A DNA stretch of 22,307 nucleotides from Clostridiales bacterium (GTDB lineage: Bacteria > Bacillota > Clostridia > Oscillospirales > Acutalibacteraceae). The position numbers and the translations under genes were made by a program. Below, piece after piece: positions 1 to 6,875 of this stretch; positions within the stretch are counted from its first letter, which is position 1; every line of letters begins with the position of its first letter. The notes beneath the pieces were generated by a model that saw only the letters and a list, made by a program, of their open reading frames with translations, was not told the origin of the DNA and did no database searches. Location: NCBI GenBank assembly GCA_021202245.1, contig JAJQDK010000116.1, positions 1 through 22,307 on the forward strand. Reading direction: 5' to 3'.

Positions 1-127
1 GCTCGTATTCGCATATATCGGAAAGCTCAAGCAGCTCCTCGTCAACGGTGATGGAGCCTACATAATCAAGCTCCGCCTGTACAACCGAAGCACGGTGGAT
101 TTTTCCCTTCAGCATATTTCTAAGCAT
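1..127 (-). CDS. panD: Aspartate 1-decarboxylase PanD, N-terminal part (runs off left edge)
   Basis: Decarboxylates L-aspartate to beta-alanine, the second half of pantothenate, in the cytoplasm. Only the first 42 codons are in the window. The protein begins MLRNMLKGKIHRASVVQAEL and continues with YVGSITVDEEL. It carries the Gly24-Ser25 pair at which PanD self-cleaves to form its pyruvoyl cofactor, and Lys9 and Tyr22 of the family pattern. The start at 127 lies 21 bases after the panC stop, with a purine-rich GGGAATGGTG stretch upstream as a modest ribosome site. It is the last visible gene of the panB-panC-panD operon. Identification rests on the near-invariant N-terminus and on context; the rest of the protein cannot be checked. 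Confidence 0.93.
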   Translation of the reverse strand, partial: MLRNMLKGKIHRASVVQAELDYVGSITVDEELLELSDICEYE

Positions 128-148
128 TATATCACCATTCCCGTAAAT

Positions 149-997
149 TTACGCTTCAAAAATGAAGTTGTCTATCAGCCTTGTTTTGCCGATATATACT
201 GCGATTGCCACAAGGACTCTGCCCTGTACGGCATCAATTTTCCGTATGCTGTCGGCATCAACCGCATCAACATAATCAATTTTTGCAAGCGGCTCAGCTT
301 CTATGTTCTTTCTCATAGCTTCAAGCAAAGCGCTTATGCTTTTTTCGCCGTTTTTGAGCATTTTCTCGCCCATAAAAATTGTCTTGCTGAGAATCAGCGC
401 CGCTTTTCTCTCGTCCTCGCTGAGATACTTGTTCCTTGAGCTTTTTGCAAGACCGTCTGCCTCACGGATAATCGGGCAGCCGATAACCTCAACCGGCATA
501 TTCAAATCCTTTACCATTCTGCGGATAACGGCAAGCTGCTGGGCATCCTTTTGACCGAAATACGCTCTGTCGGGCTGAATTATATTAAAAAGCTTGTTTA
601 CAACGGTGCATACGCCCCTGAAGTGTATCGGTCTGCTCTTGCCGCACAGCTCTGCTGTGGGCCCCGTCATATCAACAAATGAGCAAAAGCCGTCGGGGTA
701 CAATTCCTCGGGCGTGGGGTGAAAGATTAAGTCCGCTCCGCTTTCCTCGCATAATTTTGTATCGGCTGCAAAATCTCTGGGATATTTATCCAAATCCTCG
801 TTGGGAGAAAACTGCATGGGATTTACAAACACGCTTACAGCCACCCTGTCGTTATCCTTTGCCGCCTTATCAATAAGGCTTTTGTGTCCCTCGTGCAGAA
901 AGCCCATTGTGGGAACAAAGCCCACGCTGAGGCCCTGCCTTTTCCATTCGGTAATTACTTCTCTCGTTTCTTCTGCCGCAGTTGTAATTTTTATCAT
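149..997 (-). CDS. panC: Pantoate--beta-alanine ligase (pantothenate synthetase)
   Basis: Joins pantoate and beta-alanine with ATP (via pantoyl-adenylate) to give pantothenate, in the cytosol. The 282 residues match the usual family length. The nucleotide-binding HEGH motif is at residues 35-38 in the context PTMGFLHEGHKSL. FVNPMQF (57-63) and FGQKDAQQ (147-154) are typical substrate-site segments, and KSSRN (185-189) is the KMSKS-like loop. The start at 997 has a strong GAGGGAGGG site 6 bases upstream and follows the panB stop by 17 bases, so the two are almost certainly co-transcribed. Nothing unusual is seen in the reading frame. Confidence 0.97.
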   Translation of the reverse strand: MIKITTAAEETREVITEWKRQGLSVGFVPTMGFLHEGHKSLIDKAAKDNDRVAVSVFVNPMQFSPNEDLDKYPRDFAADTKLCEESGADLIFHPTPEELYPDGFCSFVDMTGPTAELCGKSRPIHFRGVCTVVNKLFNIIQPDRAYFGQKDAQQLAVIRRMVKDLNMPVEVIGCPIIREADGLAKSSRNKYLSEDERKAALILSKTIFMGEKMLKNGEKSISALLEAMRKNIEAEPLAKIDYVDAVDADSIRKIDAVQGRVLVAIAVYIGKTRLIDNFIFEA

Positions 998-1014
998 AAA
1001 AATCCCTCCCTCAA

Positions 1015-1857
1015 TCAGTCGGCGAAATCGGCTTTTATTTTATCCATCACCGCTTCATCTATTGAATACGATTTATCCTCTGTCGGAAAAGCGCCCGACT
1101 TGACCTCGCTGTCATAGTCCGCAAAGGCCTTTGCCATAATTTCCCCGACATTTGCAAATTGCTTTACAAATTTGGGAACATAGTCCGAGAACATTCCCAG
1201 CATATCCTGATATACAAGCACCTGACCGTCGCAGCCTGCGCCTGCGCCGATTCCGATTGTGGGAACGGTCAGCTTTTTTGAAATGAACTCCGCTAAGCTT
1301 GCGGGCACACATTCAAGCACCACTGCGAAGGCTCCGGCTTTTTCAAGCGCAAGAGCATCATCAATGAGCTGCCTTGCGGACTGCTCGGTTTTGCCTTGTA
1401 CCTTGTGACCGCCGAGGGCGTTGATTGACTGCGGAGTAAGCCCGAGGTGTCCCATAACGGGTATTCCGGCTGAAACTACAGCTTCAACCTGAGGGCAGAT
1501 TTTTCTGCCGCCCTCAAGCTTGACGGCATTTGCACGTCCCTCTTTCATAAGCCGTCCCGCATTTTTTACAGCATCGTAAACCGAAGTCTGGTACGACATA
1601 AACGGCATATCTATAACCAAAAGAGCGTCCTTTGCGCCCTTTGAAACAGCTCTTCCGTGGTGAATCATATCCTCCATTGTGACAGATACCGTGTCCTCAT
1701 ATCCGAGGATTACATTGCCGAGGGAATCGCCCACAAGGATTGCGTTGACGCCCGAGTCATTGATGAGCTTGGCGGTTGAATAGTCATAGGCGGTGAGCAT
1801 TGAAAGCTTTTTGCCCTCCTGCTTTGCCTGCAAAAAGGTTGTTACTGTGTTTTTCAT
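1015..1857 (-). CDS. panB: 3-methyl-2-oxobutanoate hydroxymethyltransferase (ketopantoate hydroxymethyltransferase)
   Basis: Transfers a hydroxymethyl group from 5,10-methylenetetrahydrofolate to alpha-ketoisovalerate, the first committed step to pantothenate. It is a cytosolic, metal-dependent TIM-barrel enzyme. Visible motifs: LVGDSLGNV with metal ligand Asp44, VIDMPFMSY with Asp83, KLEGG around Glu115, GHLGLTPQ around 137-144, and catalytic Glu182 in LECVP. I start at 1857, giving 280 residues, because GGAGATGATTTT places a good ribosome site 8 bases before this ATG. An upstream in-frame start at 1890 would add 11 residues with no ribosome site and no family similarity. It is the first gene of the pan operon, behind a long leader. 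Confidence 0.96.
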   Translation of the reverse strand: MKNTVTTFLQAKQEGKKLSMLTAYDYSTAKLINDSGVNAILVGDSLGNVILGYEDTVSVTMEDMIHHGRAVSKGAKDALLVIDMPFMSYQTSVYDAVKNAGRLMKEGRANAVKLEGGRKICPQVEAVVSAGIPVMGHLGLTPQSINALGGHKVQGKTEQSARQLIDDALALEKAGAFAVVLECVPASLAEFISKKLTVPTIGIGAGAGCDGQVLVYQDMLGMFSDYVPKFVKQFANVGEIMAKAFADYDSEVKSGAFPTEDKSYSIDEAVMDKIKADFAD

Positions 1858-1928
1858 AAAATCATCTCCGAAAAATTTTGCGGACAGCAAATAAAAATAC
1901 CATATTTTCCCTTTTGAAAATATGGCAT
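1854..1928 (-). CDS. Possible 24-codon leader ORF translationally coupled to panB
   Basis: A short frame starting MPYFQKGKYG ends at TGA, which shares ATGA with the panB start codon, a layout typical of translational coupling. AAGGAG at 1932-1937 lies only 3 bases before its ATG, which is closer than ideal. The frame contains the perfect inverted repeat at 1900-1925, so ribosomes on it could open that hairpin. No amino acid run suggests classical attenuation. A 25-codon frame is easily found by chance, so this is a candidate only. Confidence 0.28.
   Translation of the reverse strand: MPYFQKGKYGIFICCPQNFSEMIL
1900..1925 (-). promoter_or_regulatory. Perfect 10-bp inverted repeat just upstream of panB
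   Basis: CCATATTTTC and GAAAATATGG flank a 6-base loop. The repeat lies 43 bases upstream of the panB ATG inside the leader. On the minus strand it is followed by TATTTTTATTT, so it could act as an AT-rich hairpin terminator/attenuator, a translation-control hairpin, or a DNA operator. The sequence alone does not decide among these. Confidence 0.5.
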
Positions 1929-1955
1929 CAGCTCCTTACAGTAACAGAATATTTT

Positions 1956-2012
1956 GTATTTCAAAAAGCCCCGCAGGTCGAATAAAGTGCCGTTTTACAG
2001 GAAATACGACCT
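1956..2012 (-). promoter_or_regulatory. Structured panB leader RNA with crossing inverted repeats
   Basis: Two perfect repeats overlap. GTATTTC (1956-1962) pairs with GAAATAC (2001-2007), and AGGTCG (1975-1980) pairs with CGACCT (2007-2012). They cross, so the RNA could form a pseudoknot or switch between two folds. On the minus strand GCGGGGCTTTTT follows the second stem. The position, in the 5' leader of a panB operon, is where the published 'pan' RNA motif (a hairpin with conserved bulged adenosines) occurs, but I could not confirm the consensus by eye. The RNA function is inference. Confidence 0.4.
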
Positions 2013-2079
2013 TTGACATATGAGGTTAAGAAATAAATATTGAGTACGGTATGGTTTCTCGCAAATACCATCTGAAAAC

Positions 2080-2108
2080 AGTATACTACACTTTTTTAAA
2101 AAAGTAAA
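2080..2108 (-). promoter_or_regulatory. Likely sigma-A promoter of the panBCD operon with a palindrome in the spacer
   Basis: Read on the minus strand, TTTACT (2103-2108) and TATACT (2080-2085) are separated by exactly 17 bases. The spacer holds the perfect 16-bp palindrome ACTTTTTTAAAAAAGT (2090-2105), which overlaps the -35 edge and could be an operator or simply a bent A/T tract. Transcription would start near 2073, leaving a leader of about 215 bases before panB. No gene other than the possible leader ORF lies in 1858-2256. Confidence 0.55.
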
Positions 2109-2162
2109 CATCGTAAAATAAAGTGAATTTATTGCCGTGTGAATAAAAACACCCGACAGCAA

Positions 2163-2254
2163 AGCAAGGCGCCTGCCGTTAATCGACAGGCGCGCTTTAG
2201 ATTTCACCGTACAAAGGGCTTCCGCTTAAGCAAGCCTCGGGCTTAATCAGCGGA
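2163..2254 (-). terminator. Two hairpins after the permease gene (probable terminator region)
   Basis: The first hairpin, just below the permease stop, pairs TCCGCT+TAAGC (2221-2231) with GCTTA+AGCGGA (2241-2254), with a 3-base bulge. The second pairs GCGCCTG (2169-2175) with CAGGCGC (2187-2193), with outer AAAGC/GCTTT arms. Neither has a perfect U-tract on the minus strand, although TTGCTTTG and then TGTTTTT follow. Their place between the export operon and the panB promoter supports a termination role. Confidence 0.5.
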
Positions 2255-2256
2255 GC

Positions 2257-4345
2257 TTAATATGCGGCGTTTAAAGAGAGGTCGTCATTCAAAATTCCTG
2301 CATCCTGCAAAGCCTTTATCGTGTTGGTATAGGTTGAGGGGATATAATAGCTTTCGTATGAATAGAAGTACTCGTCAGCGTAGTCATCCTCAAAATCTAA
2401 GTAAATCTCACAGACAACATCGGGATAAAGCTCCTTGACATAATCGAAATCATAAATGTACGTATCATCGGAATAATCGTACAGCTCGTCGGAATACACA
2501 TCGTTAATTATACCGTAAAGCACAATATCCGTTTTTTCGGTATCGGCGCTGAAGTCCTTTAAAAAGGCTTCACGAATTTTCTCAAGGTTAGCGTAATCCT
2601 CCTTATCGACTGAGGAAGTATACCTGTCGATATAATTATTTGATCCCGTCGTATTATCGTCCGTAGTACCTGTTACACTGCACATATACACAAGACTTTG
2701 CGGAGCGGTAAACACACAGTTGTAGTTTTCAACATAGGTCTTTTTGCTTGTAACGTCGGCTGAGCAGCCAATGAACTGCGAAATTTTCTTTGTGAACTCG
2801 GTATCAACGGTCAGCGGATCCTCTTTATCGAGGCTGTCCGAATCGTCATAATAAACATCCGTGTCATAGTCCTCACTGTAGTATATATCCGAGTAGGAAT
2901 ACATTCTCGTCACGGTTTTTCCGCTGTTGAGCTTATAGGTAATGCAGTAGCTTTCGGACGGCTCGTAGCCGTAAAGCATCTCATTGAATATCATTGAAAA
3001 TTTTTCTCTTGAATCAAAGTCGGTAAGTTCAAGAGCGCTGTTTTGAATTGCAATTATATCTTCAATGTCCTCCTCGCTGTCAAAATCGTCGGCGGAGGCA
3101 GCGATAACGGAGCTTGCGTTATTGTCAAAATAACATCCCGTGCCGTCAATATATCCGGCGCTTGCAACATCATCCGACGAGGGAATGTAATCATTGTAGC
3201 CGAACACATCAAAGTTGCACACAGCCACGCCTGCAATCACTACAACAATAAGTCCTGCAAGTGAGATTGAGGTTTTTAACAGCTTGGAAAAGCTTTTGTA
3301 GAACAGCAGGTGACTGATAACAAAGGCGACAGCGCTGCCGAGAATAAAGCCGAACACAAAGCCTGCATAGCCGTAGCCGAACACATTTAAGGAGCCGAAA
3401 ATCATACCGAGGAACATTCCGAAAATAAAGGAAACAAGGATTTTTATAATGTGGCACGGCAGATAATATGCAAACGAGGTCTGCGCACGCTCGGCTTTTC
3501 TTCTCTTCATCAAAAACGCCGAAACAACAATGCAGACGGCGCTGAAGAAAATCCAATATATAAATTTCAGACTTCCGTATGAGCTGTAGGCTGCAATCGG
3601 ATTGAGCAGGCTCGAAATAACTCCCTCCGAGAACACGGATGAGTCAAAGCCCGTGAAAAACGCCTTTACAACGCCCTTTACAAAGGAAATTGAAACCGGA
3701 TAGGAAATGCACAGCGCAATGAACATTATAACCGAGTTAAAGGTGGTTCCGCAGCAAATTGAAATCAATCCGTAGGCGGTCACGCATGCAAGAGCGCCGA
3801 TGGTCAGGTTTACATAATTTTGCGCAATTATTTCTGCGGTCGGCACACCGAAGCAAACCGAAATAACGGATATAACGCCTGTAAAGAACAAGGACGGAAC
3901 AATGGAGAATATAAATGCGGAAGCCGCCTTGGTAAAGTAAAGAGTCGCCTTGCCTATTGACAGTGAGCCGTACAAATCCTCCTGCCTTTTGTTGTGCAGA
4001 TACGCAAATATTCTAATCGTATAAAAAACGGTAAACACTACCGTAAGTATCTCTATAACGCCGCCCGCTGCATACTGAAACGCAGTCAGCGCAGCCGCTG
4101 TTGTGTCAGACTCGTAATCCGAGAATATATACAAAAAGCTTGAATAGATGCCGCTTGAATCTGCAAGCGCGTTTGCGTTTGAAGTATTGGCGAGCGTTAC
4201 AAGATAAACCGTAAGCAAAACAACTATTGCCGCAGCTGCCAGTATGCTGTATACCGTAAGCGTTCCCGCACAGGACTTTAGTTCCCACTTGAAAATCGAA
4301 AACGCCTGTTTGAATTTTTTCTTTAAAGGATGCTGTTGACGTCAT
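2257..4345 (-). CDS. ABC transporter permease with large acidic C-terminal extracellular domain; start region frameshifted
   Basis: Membrane half of the exporter encoded with the preceding ATPase. About nine hydrophobic segments occupy the N-terminal half. A roughly 300-residue acidic, Tyr/Asp-rich, poorly hydrophobic domain follows and is predicted to lie outside the cell. The long open frame has no ATG near its 5' end; its first usable start is TTG at 4218, which would lose the N-terminal cytoplasmic helix and most of TM1. An ATG at 4345 overlaps the ATPase stop by 23 bases and reads MTSTASFKEK in another frame. Removing one A from the A6 run (4315-4320) joins it to FKQAFSIFKWELKSCAGTLT, giving 695 residues. 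I infer a one-base insertion, real or a sequence error. The substrate is unknown. Confidence 0.75.
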
Positions 4346-5221
4346 AGCCTGCTGCCCCCATTTCACAAATAAATATTTCTTCAAGAGTAAGCGGCATTGC
4401 GGAGATGTAAGCCGGATTAAGCGCATTGAGCTTAGGCATAAACTCCTCTTCCGTTCCTCTTATTGTAATGTTAAAAATATTGCCGTTTTTCCAAAGGTTG
4501 ACCACGTTTATTTTCTCAAACAGCTCCGTATCCTCTGGAACCTGAGTAAACGCAACCTGAACCTTGCGCAGATTGAGCCTCAGGGCGTCAATCTCCCGCT
4601 CCATAAGCATCAGCCCGCGGTGCATAAGACAAATTCTGTCGCACAAATCCTCAAGCTCACGCAAATTGTGAGAAGCGATGATTACCGTCATATTATTCTG
4701 CACAACGCCGTCAATCAAAATTCTCTTTAAAAGCTGACGAACAACCGGATCAAGCCCGTCAAAGATTTCGTCAAGGAAAAGATACCTCGGACAGGTTGAA
4801 AGTGCAAGTATCAGCGCTGCCTGACGCTGCATTCCCTTTGACATATTTATGATTTTGGCGTCACGCTCAATCGGAAACATTGAGCAGTAGCGGTAAAACT
4901 CGGATTGACTCCAGTTCGGATAGATGCTTTTATAGAGAAAAGCCATATTGTTTATCGTGCTGTTGTTGTAAAAAACGGAAAATCGGGAATAAAAAAGCAT
5001 TCTCCCTTTGCCTCGGGACATTCGGTGATAGTTATGCCGTTTATGCGTATTTCGCCCGAATCTGCATCATATACTCCCGACATAAGCCTCAAAAGCGTGG
5101 ATTTGCCGCTTCCGTTGCTGCCCACAAGGCCCAGAACCGAGCCGTCATTTATCGCAAGACTCATATTGTTGACGGCGGTAACACTGTCAAATTTTTTCGT
5201 AAGATTTTTAATTTCAATCAT
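4323..5221 (-). pseudogene. ABC transporter ATP-binding protein (YtrB-like), interrupted by a -1 frameshift
   Basis: The cytosolic ATPase drives the permease encoded downstream. The first part (5221 to about 4976) reads MIEIKNLTKKFDSVTAVNNM with Walker A GSNGSGKST and ends shortly after FFIPDFPFF at a stop. The second part (in frame from about 4975 to 4323) continues YNNSTINNMAFLYKS with signature-like MSKGMQRQAALIL, Walker B YLFLDEIFDGLDP and H-loop IIASHNLREL. The break is at the A6 run at 4970-4975; one extra base restores a 299-residue protein of normal domain order. I start at 5221, with GGAGGG 7 bases upstream; ATG at 5227 is an alternative. The gene overlaps the GntR stop by 8 bases. 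As given it would not make a working ATPase unless ribosomes or polymerase slip on the run. Confidence 0.9.
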
Positions 5222-5591
5222 TTCCATTCCCTCCTTCGATTGAATTTTTAACTTTTTCAATTATTTCCTCCTCGCTCAGTCCGAGCTTAAAGGCGTTTAC
5301 GGCAGATTTTTTTACTTCCTCAAGAGCCATAAATTTCTGCGCCGTGATTTCGGACAGCTTGTCGGACAAAAAGCTTCCCTTGCCGACAACCGAACAAATG
5401 TATCCGTCGCTTTCAAGAATTTTGTATGCCTTTGCAACAGTGTTGGGATTTACTCCGAGCTGAGTTGCAAGGGTGCGCACGGGTGGAAGCTTGTCGCCCG
5501 GCTTTAAAACACCCGCCGACGCCAGCTTGACAACCTCAAAATAAAGCTGCTCGTAAATCGGTGTACGTGAAGCAAAGTTCAGCTGAAACAT
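5214..5591 (-). CDS. GntR-family transcriptional regulator, YtrA-like
   Basis: A 125-residue one-domain regulator. The N-terminal winged helix-turn-helix (about residues 8-75) shows the GntR pattern PIYEQLYFEVVKL, LKPGDKLPPVRTLA, LGVNPNTVAKAYKILE and DGYICSVVGKGSFL. It is followed by only about 45 residues, the short helical tail of the YtrA subfamily rather than a ligand domain. Such proteins usually repress their own ABC-transporter operon and respond to cell-envelope stress or antibiotics. The start at 5591 follows GAAAGGAGGACGACAT, a strong ribosome site. It is the first gene of gntR-ATPase-permease, with a promoter and candidate operator directly upstream. The inducer is not visible from the sequence. 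Confidence 0.94.
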   Translation of the reverse strand: MFQLNFASRTPIYEQLYFEVVKLASAGVLKPGDKLPPVRTLATQLGVNPNTVAKAYKILESDGYICSVVGKGSFLSDKLSEITAQKFMALEEVKKSAVNAFKLGLSEEEIIEKVKNSIEGGNGND

Positions 5592-5624
5592 ATGTCGTCC
5601 TCCTTTCGTAATTGCACTGTTTAT

Positions 5625-5649
5625 ATTGTATGAATATAATTAGTACAAT
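5625..5649 (-). promoter_or_regulatory. Candidate GntR/YtrA operator
   Basis: ATTGTA (5625-5630) and TACAAT (5644-5649) form a perfect inverted repeat around a 13-base A/T centre. It covers the expected transcription start of the gntR operon, just downstream of the -10 box. Autorepression through a site at this place is usual for YtrA-type regulators; binding here is inference. Confidence 0.45.
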
Positions 5650-5652
5650 TAA

Positions 5653-5681
5653 ATAATACTATATCTATGACCGCTTGTCAA
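5653..5681 (-). promoter_or_regulatory. Sigma-A promoter of the gntR-ABC operon
   Basis: On the minus strand, consensus TTGACA (5676-5681) is followed after exactly 17 bases by TATTAT (5653-5658). This predicts transcription from near 5646, through the operator-like repeat and into gntR, whose ATG is at 5591. Confidence 0.8.
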
Positions 5682-5728
5682 TACTTTTTTTAAATTTTTT
5701 TGCGAATACCGGATTACCGCAAAATTTG

Positions 5729-5757
5729 TTGACATTTAAAGTCTGTTAAGGTAGAAT
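5729..5757 (+). promoter_or_regulatory. Sigma-A promoter of the zinc-ribbon gene
   Basis: TTGACA (5729-5734), a 17-base spacer and TAGAAT (5752-5757) make a near-consensus promoter. Transcription should start near 5764, about 30 bases before the preferred ATG at 5793. It diverges from the gntR promoter; the two -35 boxes are about 48 bases apart. Confidence 0.8.
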
Positions 5758-5792
5758 TAAGTTGAAAACACTATATGACAGGATGTGCTTAT

Positions 5793-6733
5793 ATGAAATG
5801 CCCGAATTGCGGGTTTGAGAGCGAAACCAAATTTTGCCCGATGTGCGGCACTGCCTTTCCGCTTCAAGGTGAGGAACAGCAAAGCAACCCGTATTTAAAT
5901 CAGAGCAACCGGCAGGCTCAGCCGCCGACAGGTGAAAATCAACCCGTGCAGCAGGCTCCGCAACCGATAGGCGAAAATCAGCCCGAACGGCAGACTCCGC
6001 AACCGACAGGTGAAAATCAACCCGTGCAGCAGGCTCAGCCGAACCAACAGCCTTATACACAGTTTAACACGGCTCCGTCTGCTCCTGATTCCGCGCGGTA
6101 CACTGCTGCGGATTTCCCCGAACAGAAAGTCAAAAAGGACAAAAAACCTGGAAGATTGTTCTGATATGTATCGTTGCATTTGTCATTATCGCCGGAATTG
6201 CCGTAAGCGTTTTATCCCCGCTGCTTTTCGACTCGCCCGACGTTGACTACGATTTGGTTTATGATGATGACGATGATTTTTACAATGATTACAGGGTTTA
6301 TGATATCGGCGAAACCGCCTCTACAACGCTCGGTGAGATCACACTGCTTGACAGCATAGACTGCGAAAGCATCGAGCTTGGAATTAACTCGGACGGCTCG
6401 CTGCTGCACGTATGCCGAAAATACGCCTTTACCTACAGAATAACGAACAATACCGACAGCGACGTCAAATTCAACATTTACGACGTTTATCTGTATGACG
6501 ACTATGGGGAAGCTCAGGTACTTTACGATTACGACACGGAAAAGCTATATGAAATTCCAAAGGGCGAATCCAAGGACATTACCGTTTATGCAGTCACGGC
6601 AACCAATGAAGAGCTTAAAAGCGTTGAGCTGGACATCAGCTTTCAGCCCGTCGGCAGCTCCTCTTACGACGACTGGTTTTCGATTTATTACAACATAGAC
6701 TTATCGTCCTGCACTCCCGATGAAGCGGACTGA
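5793..6733 (+). pseudogene. Zinc-ribbon, Pro/Gln-repeat, single-TM protein of unknown function, interrupted by a frameshift
   Basis: The first frame opens MKCPNCGFESETKFCPMCG, a four-cysteine zinc ribbon, then passes through three 13-residue Pro/Gln repeats and a Lys-rich stretch and stops at 6162-6164. One base after the A6/C2 run (6141-6148) the other frame continues WKIVLICIVAFVIIAGIAV, a clear membrane helix. An Asp-rich linker and a roughly 140-residue beta-rich domain ending at 6733 follow. Adding one base gives 313 residues in the sensible order cytosolic ribbon, proline linker, basic stop, TM helix, external domain. ATG 5793 is preferred over ATG 5775 because AGGATG precedes it and the ribbon starts at residue 1. 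The architecture resembles other uncharacterised Firmicute zinc-ribbon membrane proteins; the function is unknown. Confidence 0.78.
5925..6041 (+). repeat. Three tandem 39-bp repeats encoding a 13-residue Pro/Gln unit
   Basis: Copies at 5925-5963, 5964-6002 and 6003-6041 encode P-T/I-G-E-N-Q-P-V/E-Q/R-Q-A/T-P/Q-Q/P in frame. Copies 1 and 3 are nearly identical in DNA; copy 2 is more diverged. They form a flexible linker between the zinc ribbon and the membrane helix, and copy number may vary between strains. Confidence 0.9.
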
Positions 6734-6751
6734 CGTTTGCCGACAGCTTAA

Positions 6752-6794
6752 GCCGCAATCACTGCGGCGCAAAATTGCGTGAGCGGAACCGCTC
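6752..6794 (+). other. Two small hairpins after the zinc-ribbon gene
   Basis: GCCGCA/TGCGGC (6752-6757 and 6763-6768) and GAGCGG/CCGCTC (6781-6786 and 6789-6794) follow the stop at 6733. Neither has a T-tract on the plus strand. They may help to end transcription together with the shared terminator at 6821-6852. Confidence 0.35.
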
Positions 6795-6806
6795 CGAACA
6801 AAAAAT

Positions 6807-6852
6807 GAAAAACACAAAAAACGGCCGAGCAAGCTAAAACCTGCTCGGTCGT
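6807..6852 (-). terminator. Strong intrinsic terminator of the dockerin gene (probably bidirectional)
   Basis: ACGGCCGAGCA (6821-6831) pairs with TGCTCGGTCGT (6842-6852) along all 11 positions, with one G-U pair and a 10-base loop. On the minus strand it is followed at once by TTTTTTGTGTTTTT. It lies 24 bases after the inferred dockerin stop at 6876. On the plus strand TAATTTTG follows, so it may also end the zinc-ribbon transcript. Confidence 0.9.
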
Positions 6853-6875
6853 TAATTTTGAACTAAGTACGTCGA

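Noticed and set aside
4323..5021. Start of the second ATPase fragment as a separate gene
   Set aside because: Its first residues are out-of-frame sequence of the first fragment; no ribosome site precedes it and the domain order requires one protein.
5925..6041. Short 39-bp tandem repeats that could suggest a CRISPR or minisatellite
   Set aside because: The units are directly adjacent with no spacers, keep the reading frame and encode a Pro/Gln linker.
6748..6875. C-terminal 40-odd residues of the long dockerin frame
   Set aside because: They cross an intrinsic terminator and appear only after a one-base frame change; the alternative frame gives a normal dockerin end.
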